The position numbers were made by a program, and so were the translations under genes. A stretch of DNA of 64,000 nt from the NCBI GenBank assembly GCA_951812395.1, contig CATOSD010000001.1, positions 1,771,108 to 1,835,107 of the forward strand, given 5' to 3'. This document shows, one piece after another, positions 19,665 to 28,848 of the stretch. Source of the DNA: an uncultured Dehalococcoidia bacterium. Lineage in GTDB: Bacteria > Chloroflexota > Dehalococcoidia > Lucifugimonadales > CATOSD01. The notes under the pieces are model-generated. The model had not been told where the DNA came from and made no database searches. It saw nothing but the letters and a program-made list of their open reading frames with translations. Position 1 is the stretch's first letter, and the number at the start of each line of letters is the position of its first letter.

Positions 19665-20510
19665 TTGGCTGTTAAAGTTGTCACCGACAGCGTCAGCGAC
19701 CTGCCTCCGGCACTTGCCGCGGAATGCGGCATTTCAATCGTGCCCGCCAAGGTGCTGTTTGGCACGGAGCAGTTTTCCGACGGCGTGGATATCACCACGG
19801 ACGAGTTTTTCCGGCGCCTCACCAGCAGCCCCACGCTTCCCACCACCTCGCAGCCATCCGTCGGCGACTTCGTTGAGGTCTTCGATGATGTTGGCGGGAG
19901 CGCCGACGGGATTGTGTGCGTGACGGTCTCGTCCCAGGTCAGCGGCACGTACAACTCGGCGGTGCAGGCGAGAGAGCAGGCTACCGTTTCATGCCCAATC
20001 GAGATAGTTGACTCGATGCAGGCATCGATGGGGGAGGGCCTCGTGGCGCTTGCCGCCGCGCGGTCCGCGCAGTCTGGTGCGGACCTGACCGCGGTTGTTG
20101 ACGCCGCGACAAACGCCCTGGCGCGGGCGCACCTGCTGGGCCTGCTGGACACGCTCGAGTACCTGCAGAAGGGCGGGCGAATCGGTCGCGCGAGAGCCTT
20201 GGTGGGCACACTACTCAAGGTGAAACCCATAATCACGGTACGGGACGGCGTCGTGAACGAGTTTGGCAAGGAGAGGACCCGCGCAAAGGGTCTCGCCAAG
20301 TTGCGTGAGTTTGCCGAGCAGCAGGCGCCGCTGGAAGAGGCGAGCGTGATGTACACCACAAGCGACGCCGGGCTGGAAGGTCTGACCCGTGCGCTGGACG
20401 ACGCCCTGCCCAGCGGCAAGAGCCCTGTCCTAACCAGGATGGGTCCGGTGCTGGGTACCTACGTCGGCCCCAACGCCGTCGGACTCGCCATGTTGACCGC
20501 GCAGCGTTAG
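19665..20510 (+). CDS. DegV family fatty-acid-binding protein (FakB-like)
   Basis: 281-residue DegV protein. It opens VKVVTDSVSDLPP, continues with GTEQFSDGVDITTDEFF and TSQPSVGDF, and has the lipid-contact motifs VSSQVSGTYNSA and IEIVDSMQASMGEG. FakB proteins present a fatty acid to FakA for acyl-phosphate formation. TTG 19665 was chosen as start because AAGGAG (19654-19659) lies five bases upstream; the GTG at 19659 overlaps that site. It sits between fakA and recG on the same strand (53 bp to recG). Confidence 0.9.
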   Translation: MAVKVVTDSVSDLPPALAAECGISIVPAKVLFGTEQFSDGVDITTDEFFRRLTSSPTLPTTSQPSVGDFVEVFDDVGGSADGIVCVTVSSQVSGTYNSAVQAREQATVSCPIEIVDSMQASMGEGLVALAAARSAQSGADLTAVVDAATNALARAHLLGLLDTLEYLQKGGRIGRARALVGTLLKVKPIITVRDGVVNEFGKERTRAKGLAKLREFAEQQAPLEEASVMYTTSDAGLEGLTRALDDALPSGKSPVLTRMGPVLGTYVGPNAVGLAMLTAQR

Positions 20511-20562
20511 GTACGTCACCGCGGCCACTGCCGCGGGTGCGCCGCTCCACACACGTATACCG

Positions 20563-23055
20563 ATGGCTACGAGGCCCGGCAGCCGCACCAAGCTACAGAT
20601 TCTGGCGAACATTCTGCGCCTCGAGGAGCGGAAGGGTTACGCCAACGAGGTGGTGACAGGCGGCCTGGACAAGTTCCTGGAGCTGGCGTCCGAGGAGTTG
20701 GCGCCGACCATCTCCGATCTCCCAAGCTACGACGGCATGACGCCGGCCGAGCGCCGCGAGTGGGCCACGGGCGTGATGCGCCGCATTGCGAAGAGTGCTC
20801 CGAGAGACCGATCGGTCCGCCGCCCCGCCGCCCAGGCCGCCCGTCAGACGGCTGCCGCCACCGACGCCAGTCTCCAGACCGATCGTGCCGCGCCCGCACG
20901 CCCCCGCCGTCCTCGCCCGTCACCCCCTCCTGTGAAGGTCGAGCTGTCCGACAGCGTGTCTTTGCTGCGCAGCGTAAACAAGTCGCACCTGCCGAAGCTC
21001 CAGAAGCTCGGTGTCTCGACCGTCGAGGACCTTCTGTACCAATTTCCGCTGCGCCACCTCGACTACGCGAACATCCGCAAGGTGAACGAGCTGGTCCCGG
21101 GTGAAGAACAAACGACCGTCGTGACAGTCTGGGAGGCCAGGGTGACATCAGGGCGAGACCCGCGCCGCCGGGCCACGCAGGCGGTACTGGGTGATGATAC
21201 GGGCAACCTTCACGCCACGTGGTTCAACAACCCATATGTGGCGAGGAGCCTCCGACCTGAGACGAAGGTCGGTTTGAGCGGAAGGGTAGGCGCATTCGGA
21301 GGAAGGCCACGTTTCGAGAATCCCGACTACGACATTCTGGACGGGAGTGACAGCCAGGTTCACTCGGGTCGCCTGGTGCCAGTGTATCCGCTTACCAAGA
21401 ACTTCTACCAACGCACCGCAAGACGTATGGCAAGAGAGGCGCTGGACGCCGCGCTCGACAAGGTCGAGGAGACGCTGCCCGCTGCCATGTTGGAGAGGCT
21501 CGGGCTCGCGGGCGTGCGTGACGCCATCTCGCAGATGCACTTTCCGGACACCGGCCAGCACTTCGACAGCGCGCGGAGCAGGCTGGCGTTCGACGAGTTG
21601 TTCGTCAGGCAGCTCGCGGTCCTGACACGCCGTCTGCGCTGGCGCGAGTCCGACGGGATACCGCTGGCGGCGGACTCCCCCAGGCTGGACTCGTTTCTGA
21701 AGTCGCTCCCATTCCGGCTGACCGGCGCCCAGGTGATGGCGCTCGACGAGATTCTGTCCGACCTGCGCGACCGCCGGCCAATGAGCAGGCTGCTGCAAGG
21801 CGACGTTGGCAGCGGCAAGACCGTCGTGGCTGCCGCGGCGCTCCTGGCGGCGGTTTTCGATGGCTATCAGGGTGCGCTGATGGCGCCGACGGAGATTCTG
21901 GCCGAGCAGCACTACCTCAGCATCACGCGAATGCTGTCCGGCGGCGGTGAAGCGCCCACGTTGGACGAAAACGTCGCCAGCGTGGCGATGCCTTCGCTTG
22001 GGCGCCCAGTTGTGGTGGCGCTGCTGCTGGGAAGTATGCGCAAACGTGTAAAGGACGAATTGCATCGCCGAATCGCGGATGGTGAGGTGGACATCCTTAT
22101 CGGCACGCAGGCCCTCATCCAGGACAGCGTTGACATGCCGCGTCTCGCGGTGGCGGTGGTCGACGAACAGCACCGCTTTGGCGTGATGCAGCGGTCTTCG
22201 CTGCGGGGAAAGGGCGTTAAACCGCACATGCTCGCCATGTCGGCCACACCGATACCGCGGTCTCTCGCGCTCACGATGTACGGCGACCTCGACGTGTCGA
22301 TAATCGACGAGATGCCGCCGGGCCGCCAGCCGGTGCGCACGGTGCTAGTCGCCCCCGAACGGCGGGCCGCCGCGTACGAGGGTCTGCGCCGCGAGGTCCG
22401 GCAGGGCAGGCAGGCGTTCGTGGTCTGTCCCCTGGTCGAGGAGTCCGAAGCGATCCAGTCGCGTGCTGCGGTCGAAGAATACGAGCGGTTGTCGTCTGAG
22501 GTGTTCCCCGATCTAAGGGTGGGGCTGCTGCACGGTCGCATGCCGCTGCGCGAGAAGGAGCTGGTGCTGGAGGATCTGCAGGGTGGAGAGTATGACGTTC
22601 TTGTCACCACTCCGGTCGTGGAGGTCGGCATCGACGTGCCGAACGCAACCGTGATGCTGATAGACGGCGCCGACAGGTTCGGCCTGGCGCAGCTTCACCA
22701 GTTCCGGGGCCGCGTGGGACGGGGCCCGCACCGGGGACACTGCCTGCTGCTGGCGGACTCGCCGGGCGAAGATGCTCGGGAAAGGCTCAAGCTGATGGAG
22801 CGTATCCAGGACGGATTCGTGCTCGCCGAGGAGGACCTGCGGCTGCGCGGCGCGGGAGACTACATGGGAACGCGCCAGAGCGGCTTGCCGGACCTGAGGG
22901 TGGCGCGCCCCAGCGACCAGAGCCTGCTCGCGCTGGCACGCCGAGAGGCGCAGAGACTGTTGGAAAAGGATCCCAATCTGGAGCGAGAGGAACACGCGGT
23001 GCTGGCGCGCCAATTCCGGAAACTGGCGGCGGACACCCCGTTCGACGCGAGCTAG
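20563..23055 (+). CDS. recG: ATP-dependent DNA helicase RecG
   Basis: 830-residue RecG, which remodels stalled forks and branch-migrates Holliday junctions. The wedge (OB) domain starts around residue 130 (LLRSVNKSHLPKLQKLGV) and includes TTVVTVWEARV. Helicase motifs follow: Walker A GDVGSGKT near residue 412, motif II DEQH near 533, MSATPIPRSLALTMYGDLD (motif III), and VTTPVVEVGIDVPNA, HQFRGRVGRG (motifs V and VI). The first 130 residues are an extra helical region (KLQILANILRLEERKGYANE) plus an Ala/Arg/Pro linker, giving a protein longer than E. coli RecG (693 aa). ATG 20563 lacks a clear ribosome site. Its 3' end overlaps the convergent permease by 4 bp. Confidence 0.97.
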   Translation: MATRPGSRTKLQILANILRLEERKGYANEVVTGGLDKFLELASEELAPTISDLPSYDGMTPAERREWATGVMRRIAKSAPRDRSVRRPAAQAARQTAAATDASLQTDRAAPARPRRPRPSPPPVKVELSDSVSLLRSVNKSHLPKLQKLGVSTVEDLLYQFPLRHLDYANIRKVNELVPGEEQTTVVTVWEARVTSGRDPRRRATQAVLGDDTGNLHATWFNNPYVARSLRPETKVGLSGRVGAFGGRPRFENPDYDILDGSDSQVHSGRLVPVYPLTKNFYQRTARRMAREALDAALDKVEETLPAAMLERLGLAGVRDAISQMHFPDTGQHFDSARSRLAFDELFVRQLAVLTRRLRWRESDGIPLAADSPRLDSFLKSLPFRLTGAQVMALDEILSDLRDRRPMSRLLQGDVGSGKTVVAAAALLAAVFDGYQGALMAPTEILAEQHYLSITRMLSGGGEAPTLDENVASVAMPSLGRPVVVALLLGSMRKRVKDELHRRIADGEVDILIGTQALIQDSVDMPRLAVAVVDEQHRFGVMQRSSLRGKGVKPHMLAMSATPIPRSLALTMYGDLDVSIIDEMPPGRQPVRTVLVAPERRAAAYEGLRREVRQGRQAFVVCPLVEESEAIQSRAAVEEYERLSSEVFPDLRVGLLHGRMPLREKELVLEDLQGGEYDVLVTTPVVEVGIDVPNATVMLIDGADRFGLAQLHQFRGRVGRGPHRGHCLLLADSPGEDARERLKLMERIQDGFVLAEEDLRLRGAGDYMGTRQSGLPDLRVARPSDQSLLALARREAQRLLEKDPNLEREEHAVLARQFRKLAADTPFDAS

Positions 23056-24824
23056 ATTGGAGGGGCGACCCGGACGGTAATCACGTCGGTGTCGTGATAC
23101 TGCTGGTGGCGCACCGAGGAGGACAGACCGCGCAGGAGGCGAAGCGACATCTCGTTCTCTTCAGGCGGTTCGGAGTCGTGCTGCTGTAGCTGGCGCACCT
23201 GGTCCTCGATGTTCGCGTCGCCGCCGCTGCCGATGAACTCCAGGTCGGCCCCATCCTGATCGCTGGCCGCAACGACTATGAGCCTGCGTTCTACCTTGGA
23301 TTCGTCCGGGGAGCCCAGCGTGTCCAGGCTGTCTATGTCGGGGCCCATCTCCAGGTCCAGAGGGGCCAGGATAAGCAGAGTCTCCTCCGCGACCTGGCTC
23401 AGGCGCTCCTTCATTTTGTTGTCCCAGCCTCTGCGAGCCGCAAATCGTTCAAGAAACTCGTTCAGCTCGGGAAGGGCGTCGATGTCAAGCTTCGAGTGGA
23501 AGCGCATTCTGCGAGGGTTGGTGAACTCGAGGTACAGGATCATTGCCACGGCGGCCAGTCCGCCTGTGGTGATGCCGCTCTTGAAGAGGGCTGCCCAGAC
23601 CGGCCCCAGGTCGGGCAGGTGGAAGAGACCGAACTGGAACGCGGCTCCAATCCAAAAGCAGACGCCCGCGGCTATGAGCTTTTGTGGGTCCGATTCGCCC
23701 TGTATCACGGTGCGGGCGCCGTCTACGAACAGCGTACCTGTGACCATCAGCAGGTAGCCGGTCATCACCGGGCCGGGGATGGTGCTGAACAGTCCCGAAA
23801 GTTTCGGCACGAACGCCACGGCTATGAATATGAAGCCGATGCAATAGGCCACCCTGCGGGAGGCGACTCCGGTCGTCTGAATGAACGAGATAGCGCCGGG
23901 ATTGATTATGTTCGGCACCGCGCCGCACAGTCCGGCCAGAAGGTTAGTCACACCGCCCCCGGCCATGGAGCCCTGCACCTTGCGGAAGTCGACCGCGTCG
24001 CCGGCGCTCCGCGAGGCGCGCTGCAGGTTGATTGCGGCGCCGTTGGTCTGGATGGAAATTATGAGGCCCAGGAAGATGAACGATGGGAGAAGGGTCCAAA
24101 AGTGATAGCCGAATTCGAAGTCGAGGCCGGGCCACTCCCGCGGCAGCCCTACCCAGTCGGCATGAATCACGACCGAAGGATCGTAGATGCCAACGACGAC
24201 TGCCCAGATGCAGCCGGCTACTATGCCTATCACCGGGCCCCACAACCGCAGCCAGTTCGAGCCGCGCAACGACAACGCGGCGACGACCAACAGCGTCACG
24301 AACGCGGTCGAAGTCGCCTCTATCGGGTTCTCGAGTGACGCTCTGTCCAGCAAGTCGAACACCACCGAGGCAAGCGTGATGGAAAGAATCATCATCACGG
24401 TGCCGCCGACAATCGGCGTGACGATCCTGCGGAGTATGAACAGCCATTTGGCGATGACCAACTGAGTCGCCGCCGTTACCAATACGAGCGAAGAGAGCAG
24501 AATTGGTCCGCCGTCCTGTACCGCGGCTATGCAGAAGGGTATGGAGAACGCGGCGGTGAACATGGGGGCGAACGCACGGGCCCCGACCGGTCCTATCGCC
24601 TTCGCCTGCATGATGGTGCTGACGCCTATCACGAGGAGCGAGGCGAAGACCATCCAGGTCAAGTAAGACGGGTCCTGTCCGGTCGTCTGAGCCACGATTA
24701 CAGGCGTGACCAGCAGTGTGGCCGACGCTATGAGGCTGAACTGCGCGCCGTAACCGATGGACGAGATCAACGGCGGGTCCTCGTCCACGTCGTAGCGCAG
24801 GCTCTGTGAAGCGTGAGTTGTCAA
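23052..24824 (-). CDS. NCS2 nucleobase:cation symporter with C-terminal cytosolic domain
   Basis: 590 residues. Residues 1 to about 435 are a polytopic NCS2 (xanthine/uracil permease) transporter with a dozen or so hydrophobic segments and the family-type pore region GLCGAVPNIINPGAISFIQTTG and GPVMTGYLLMVTGTLFVDGA. The last 155 residues are soluble: a helix ending RLSQVAEETLLILAPL, strands RRLIVVAAS and ADLEFIGS, a helix EMSLRLLRGLSSSV and a final strand DVITVRV. That order resembles a GHKL/RsbW-like ATPase fold without its glycine box (my inference). GGAGG lies five bases before TTG 24824. The usual short C-terminus of NCS2 proteins makes this tail unusual. Confidence 0.85.
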   Translation of the reverse strand: MTTHASQSLRYDVDEDPPLISSIGYGAQFSLIASATLLVTPVIVAQTTGQDPSYLTWMVFASLLVIGVSTIMQAKAIGPVGARAFAPMFTAAFSIPFCIAAVQDGGPILLSSLVLVTAATQLVIAKWLFILRRIVTPIVGGTVMMILSITLASVVFDLLDRASLENPIEATSTAFVTLLVVAALSLRGSNWLRLWGPVIGIVAGCIWAVVVGIYDPSVVIHADWVGLPREWPGLDFEFGYHFWTLLPSFIFLGLIISIQTNGAAINLQRASRSAGDAVDFRKVQGSMAGGGVTNLLAGLCGAVPNIINPGAISFIQTTGVASRRVAYCIGFIFIAVAFVPKLSGLFSTIPGPVMTGYLLMVTGTLFVDGARTVIQGESDPQKLIAAGVCFWIGAAFQFGLFHLPDLGPVWAALFKSGITTGGLAAVAMILYLEFTNPRRMRFHSKLDIDALPELNEFLERFAARRGWDNKMKERLSQVAEETLLILAPLDLEMGPDIDSLDTLGSPDESKVERRLIVVAASDQDGADLEFIGSGGDANIEDQVRQLQQHDSEPPEENEMSLRLLRGLSSSVRHQQYHDTDVITVRVAPPI

Positions 24825-25021
24825 ATCTGCCTCCGCTGGCCAGACCGCGGCGGCGCCGCGCGGCAGCCTAAAGATACCACAGCGCTTGGTTTGGTGGGCA
24901 ACTTGTCGAGGACCGTATGCTGTACCGGCGCGAATGGCTACGGCGCGCGATCCTGTTTCAGACTACTCGTCGCCCCCAACACCGTTGTTCCCGCGAAAGC
25001 GGGAAGGCGAAACATGCTCCT

Positions 25022-25533
25022 TTCTGCGACATTCTGCTGTGCTCGTAGCTGGGAGTGCCGGCGGTCCCGCGCCAATCCGTGGCGCCCGGCGGGTGATTTC
25101 GGAGCACAAGTGTCGCGCCGCGTGGCGGAAGATGACTGGGGGACGGAGCGGGGGACCAGCCGTGCCTTCGGTGTCGCCTGGGCGCCCACAAGGGATGCCC
25201 CTACGGATGCCTGGGGCATAAATTCCGAATGGGGCTAGGGATTCCAGGCCGCGGGGTCGGTCCCTCGCGTGAGCGAGGATAGCACGCATGTGCGTATAAT
25301 TCAAGAGCCCTGGCGAGAATTCGGGATTGGACCGGATTCGTGGGTAGAAACGGCGCAGTCGCGGGGATGTGGTGGGGCGTGTGTGGGACGTGTAGGGAGC
25401 AGCACCAGAGCACGGGCAGCGCAGTAAAGTGACGGTTTTTTCGGGGTACTGGGGGCGCGAATGGGTGGGGGCGGGCGTGGGCGAGGGTGTGCGGCCGGGG
25501 ATGGGCGTTGGGGCGTCGGGGGGACTTTGGCCA
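25022..25533 (+). repeat. 0.5-kb dispersed repeat, copy 1
   Basis: Non-coding, 512 bp. The same ordered blocks occur at 39628-40143: TTCTGCGACATTCTG; AAGTGTC-CGCCGCGTGGC; GGGCGCCCACAAGGGA followed by GCCCCTACGGATGC; CGAGGATAGCACG; AGAAACGGCGCAG; GTGACGGT-TTTTCGGGGTAC; and TGCGTTGGGGCGTC up to TTGGCCA. The second half is strongly G-rich on this strand. The open frames inside are proline-rich and not credible. It occupies most of the 1.24-kb gap between the permease and glcD. Confidence 0.8.
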
Positions 25534-25627
25534 AGAGTTTATCCGACAACCAAGTCATAACCCCCAGCCTAACCCCTCGGCAGGCTCAGGGCAGGCTCTT
25601 GTCCCCGCGAGGGCCGGTGTATAGACC

Positions 25628-25667
25628 GGGGACATAGGTTACACATGTTCGGGAACATGGGTTACAC
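25628..25667 (+). repeat. direct repeat resembling an insertion-sequence end
   Basis: Two 17-bp direct repeats, GGGGACATAGGTTACAC (25628-25644) and GGGAACATGGGTTACAC (25651-25667), separated by six bases. Arrays of this GGGACATxGGTTACAC type are reminiscent of the termini of IS481-like elements. No transposase remains here, so at best it is a solo end. Confidence 0.4.
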
Positions 25668-25708
25668 CTATAGGCATGGAAATCAAGGCGATCGCGCCCT
25701 GTCAGTCA

Positions 25709-25806
25709 CCCCCATCCTAACCTTCCCCCTGCGAGAGGGAAGGGACTCTTTGGAAAGCTCAATCCCAATGCCTACCCCTGTCAGCCCTGCGAGGGGGAAG
25801 GGACTT
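25709..25806 (+). repeat. short interspersed palindromic repeat, copy 1
   Basis: Begins CCCATCCTAACCTTCCCCCT, runs through GGGACTCTTTGGAAAGCTC and GCCTACCCCTGTCAGCCCT, and ends GCGAGGGGGAAGGGA. The ends pair through CCTTCCCCCT and AGGGGGAAGG. Nearly the same element lies at 34495-34588; halves or variants are at 36291-36332, 62546-62695 and 63432-63495. Confidence 0.8.
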
Positions 25807-25914
25807 GTGGGATAGGTCTCAGCAATATGGCGAACATAAGGCGTAGGCCACGGGTGCAGAGTCGGGCGCGGGGCAGGTTGTTGGTGAGGCAGCCAACACA
25901 CGGAGGCCACTCCA

Positions 25915-25946
25915 CCCTGGATTCCGGCTCGTGGGCCGGAATGACG
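25915..25946 (+). repeat. REP-like hairpin
   Basis: CCCTGGATTCCGGC, a short loop, then GCCGGAATGACG: an imperfect palindrome (ATTCCGGC/GCCGGAAT) typical of REP elements. A second small palindrome, TTCCCGC-GAAA-GCGGGAA, lies near 24992. Confidence 0.55.
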
Positions 25947-25996
25947 ATTTCTCCCGCACCCAGTAATCTGAAACAGGCTCGCGTTGCGCGTCTGTA

Positions 25997-26026
25997 TTGC
26001 GGCAGCAACCCTATTTCCACTATCAT
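25997..26026 (+). promoter_or_regulatory. putative glcDEF promoter
   Basis: TTGCGG (25997-26002), an 18-bp spacer and TATCAT (26021-26026), about 40 bp before the glcD start. Confidence 0.45.
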
Positions 26027-26066
26027 ACGCCCACCGGGCTGGGAAGCCATAGAGCAGGGAGAGGCC

Positions 26067-27513
26067 ATGCCAAACGACGATTCGCTGATCGACGAACTGA
26101 AGGCGGTCGTGGGCGAGCAGTACGTCATCCACACGCCGGAAGACCTCATAGTGTTCGAGTATGACGGCTCGGTGGACAGGGCAATGCCGCTCGCCGTCGT
26201 CATCCCCTCGACCGTGGAGGAGATTTCGAGCGTCGTCAAGCTGGCCGCGGAGCACGGCCTGCCGATCATCCCCAGGGGCGCCGGCACAGGGCTGAGCGGC
26301 GGGGCCATCGCCGAGACCGGCGGCATCGTGCTCGCGCTCACCCGCATGACGCGCATCCTGGAGGTAGACGTCGACAACCGCGTCGCTGTCGTTGAGCCGG
26401 GCCTCGTAAACCTCGAGTTGACGACCGCCGTCTCGAAGCACGGGCTGTACTTCGCGCCAGACCCATCCAGCCAGCGCGCCTGCACCATCGGCGGGAACGT
26501 GGCCGAAAACTCCGGCGGGCCCCACTGCCTGGCCTACGGCGTGACCACCAACCACGTGCTCGGCATGGAGGTAGTGCTGGCGGACGGCTCGGTGGTGTGG
26601 ATGGGCGGCAAGACGCGCGAGAACCCTGGCTATGACCTGCGCGGCGTGCTCATCGGCTCGGAGGGCACGCTGGGGGTGGTGACGAAGGTTGCGGTGCGTC
26701 TGCTGCGGCAGCCAGAGGCGGTGAAGACGCTGCTGGCGGTCTTCAAGCACCTCGACGACGCGAGCGCCGCCGTGTCGGGAATCATCGCGTCTGGCATCGT
26801 GCCGGCGGCGATCGAGATGATGGACGACCTGTGCATTCGGGCCGCCGAGGAGGCGGTGCACGCTGGCTATCCGGACGACGCCGGGGCGGTGCTGCTGGTG
26901 GAGGTCGACGGGTTGACCGAGTCGGTGGAGGAGGAGGCGCTCGAGATCGAGGAGGTCTGCGGCCGCTACGGCCCAATGGATGTACGCACCGCGACCGATG
27001 CCGCTGACCGCGAGCGGCTTTGGTCGGGGCGCAAGGGCGTGCTCGGCGCGCTGGGACGTCTGGCTCCCAACTATTACCTCGTCGACGGCACGGTGCCCCG
27101 CACCAAGCTCGTGGAGGTTCTGGGAAGGGTGCGGGAGCTGTCCGCCGAGTCGGGATTCCCTATCGCCAACCTGCTCCACGCCGGAGACGGGAATCTGCAT
27201 CCTTCGGTGCTGTTCGACGAGCGCAAGCCGGGAGAGACCCGGCGCGTGCTGGACGTCGGCGGAGAAATCCTGCGGGTGTGCGTGGAGGCGGGCGGCGTGC
27301 TGTCGGGTGAGCACGGAATCGGGCTGGAGAAGCAGGAGTACATGCCTCTCATGTTCACCGACGACGACATGGAGGCCATGGCGCGGCTCAAGCCCGCGTT
27401 TGCGACCAACGACATGTTCAACCCGGCCAAGATATTTCCCACAGGGGCGTCCTGCTCCGACCTGTCGCGCTCGGCGGCTGGTCGCGAGGGCGGGCGCCGA
27501 CGCCTGGATATAG
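26067..27513 (+). CDS. glcD: GlcD-like FAD-linked oxidase subunit (frameshifted 3' end)
   Basis: FAD-binding (PCMH/VAO-type) oxidase subunit that oxidises glycolate or D-lactate. FAD motifs are clear: [34 protein letters not shown] and [11 protein letters not shown]; the catalytic domain has [16 protein letters not shown] and [15 protein letters not shown] and ends [10 protein letters not shown]. After [11 protein letters not shown] the frame turns Arg/Gly-rich, whereas the +1 frame gives [13 protein letters not shown] and a TAG at 27511-27513. I infer a 1-base insertion near 27465 and a natural stop at 27513. Uncorrected, the frame opened at 26067 runs unbroken to 29210 and looks like a D-E-F fusion. 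GGAGAGG precedes ATG 26067. Confidence 0.8.
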
Positions 27514-27533
27514 GCGTTCGGGCTGCTCAGGGC

Positions 27534-28848
27534 ATGTCGGGCATTCACACGCAGGCGTTTGAGCGGGTGCCGTACGGATCCGATGCTTACGACGTCGACG
27601 GTCTGCGGCCCGAGACGCTGCTCCGCCCAGGGGACATCCGCGAGCTCGGATCGTTTCTGGCCTACCTCAACAGCCAGTCGCTCGCAACCGTACCGTGGGG
27701 CGGCGGAACGCGAATGACCCTGGGCAATCCCGTAAGACGGCTGGACGCCGTGGTGGAACTCACCGGCATGAACAATGTCGTCGCCCACAATCCGGGCGAC
27801 CTGACGCTGACCGTCGAGGCTGGCATTACAATCGAGGAGCTCCAGCTTACGCTTGCCCCGCATGGTCAATTCCTGGCAATGGACGCGCCGGCGCCGCGTC
27901 GCGCGACGATCGGGGGAACCCTGGCGTCGGGGGCGTCCGGACTGCTCCGGTGGCAGTACGGCAACGCGCGGGACCTGGTGATTGGCATGAAGATCGCCAT
28001 GGCGAATGGCGCCGTCGTCAAGAGCGGAGGCGAGGTGGTCAAGAACGTGAGCGGCTACGACATGGCCCGGCTTCACCTCGGGGGGCTGGGGACGCTCGGC
28101 ATAATCGGCGAGGTCTCTTTCAAGCTCACGCCGCTGCCGCGACAGGAGCGCACGCTGGTGGCGTCGTTCACCAGCATGGAGGATTGCATGAGCGCGGGCC
28201 TGGACATGTTCCACAACCACGCGACGCCGCTTTCGTTGACGGCGTTCGACTCCTCGGTCAACCGGCGGTCGCGCGCTCTGGACGCCGATGCCGGGTGCTT
28301 CGCTGCCGTGAGGCTGGGCGGGCGACCGCGCTCGCTCGAGCGCCAGCTCAGGGACTGCGCGGAGCTGTGCCGTGAGGCAGGCGCGGTCGAGGTAGACACC
28401 ATCGAGGGCGACGCGGCGGCCGGGTTCTGGCGCAGGCTGGCGGACTTCGGGTGGGACGAGCAGACGGCGCCGCTGGTGGCGGCCCGCGCCTCCGTGCTCC
28501 CCACGGCTACAGGCTACGTGCTCGACAACATTGCTGCGAAAGGTCCGGACGGTTCAGCGCTACCGTCGGTCATAGCACAGCCGGGTTACGGCGGCCTTTC
28601 GCTGTTCTGGTTCGAGGAAGAGGAACTCCAAGAGGGAGAGACTGTCTTGAGCACCGTTTCCAACGCGCGCGCCTCGGTTCACGCCGCGGGAGGGCGGCTA
28701 GTGGTAGAGCGATGTCCGCCAAACGTCAAGGCGGCCCTGGACGTCTGGGACGAGGTGGGCGAGTCCATTGGCGTGATGCGGCGCATGAAAGAGCAGTACG
28801 ACCCGGGATGCGATACTGAATCCGGGCCGGTTTGCCGGCGGAATCTGA
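27534..28848 (+). CDS. glcE: GlcE-like FAD-binding subunit (frameshifted 3' end)
   Basis: Second FAD-binding subunit of the glycolate oxidase type. It starts MSGIHTQAF at ATG 27534 and has [47 protein letters not shown] and [20 protein letters not shown] (FAD contacts), then [24 protein letters not shown]. Near 28810 the frame must move by one: after KEQYDPG the +1 frame reads [11 protein letters not shown] and stops at TGA 28846-28848, the canonical GlcE C-terminus. The length (1315 bases) is one over a multiple of three, consistent with a single-base insertion. The restored stop overlaps the glcF start as TGATG, so the three genes were translationally coupled. Confidence 0.75.

Noticed and set aside
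25201..25558. Proline-rich minus-strand open frames in the G-rich halves of the 0.5-kb repeats (also 39795-40409)
   Set aside because: Their similarity follows from the shared DNA repeat; composition is extreme, starts do not correspond and frames are not preserved.
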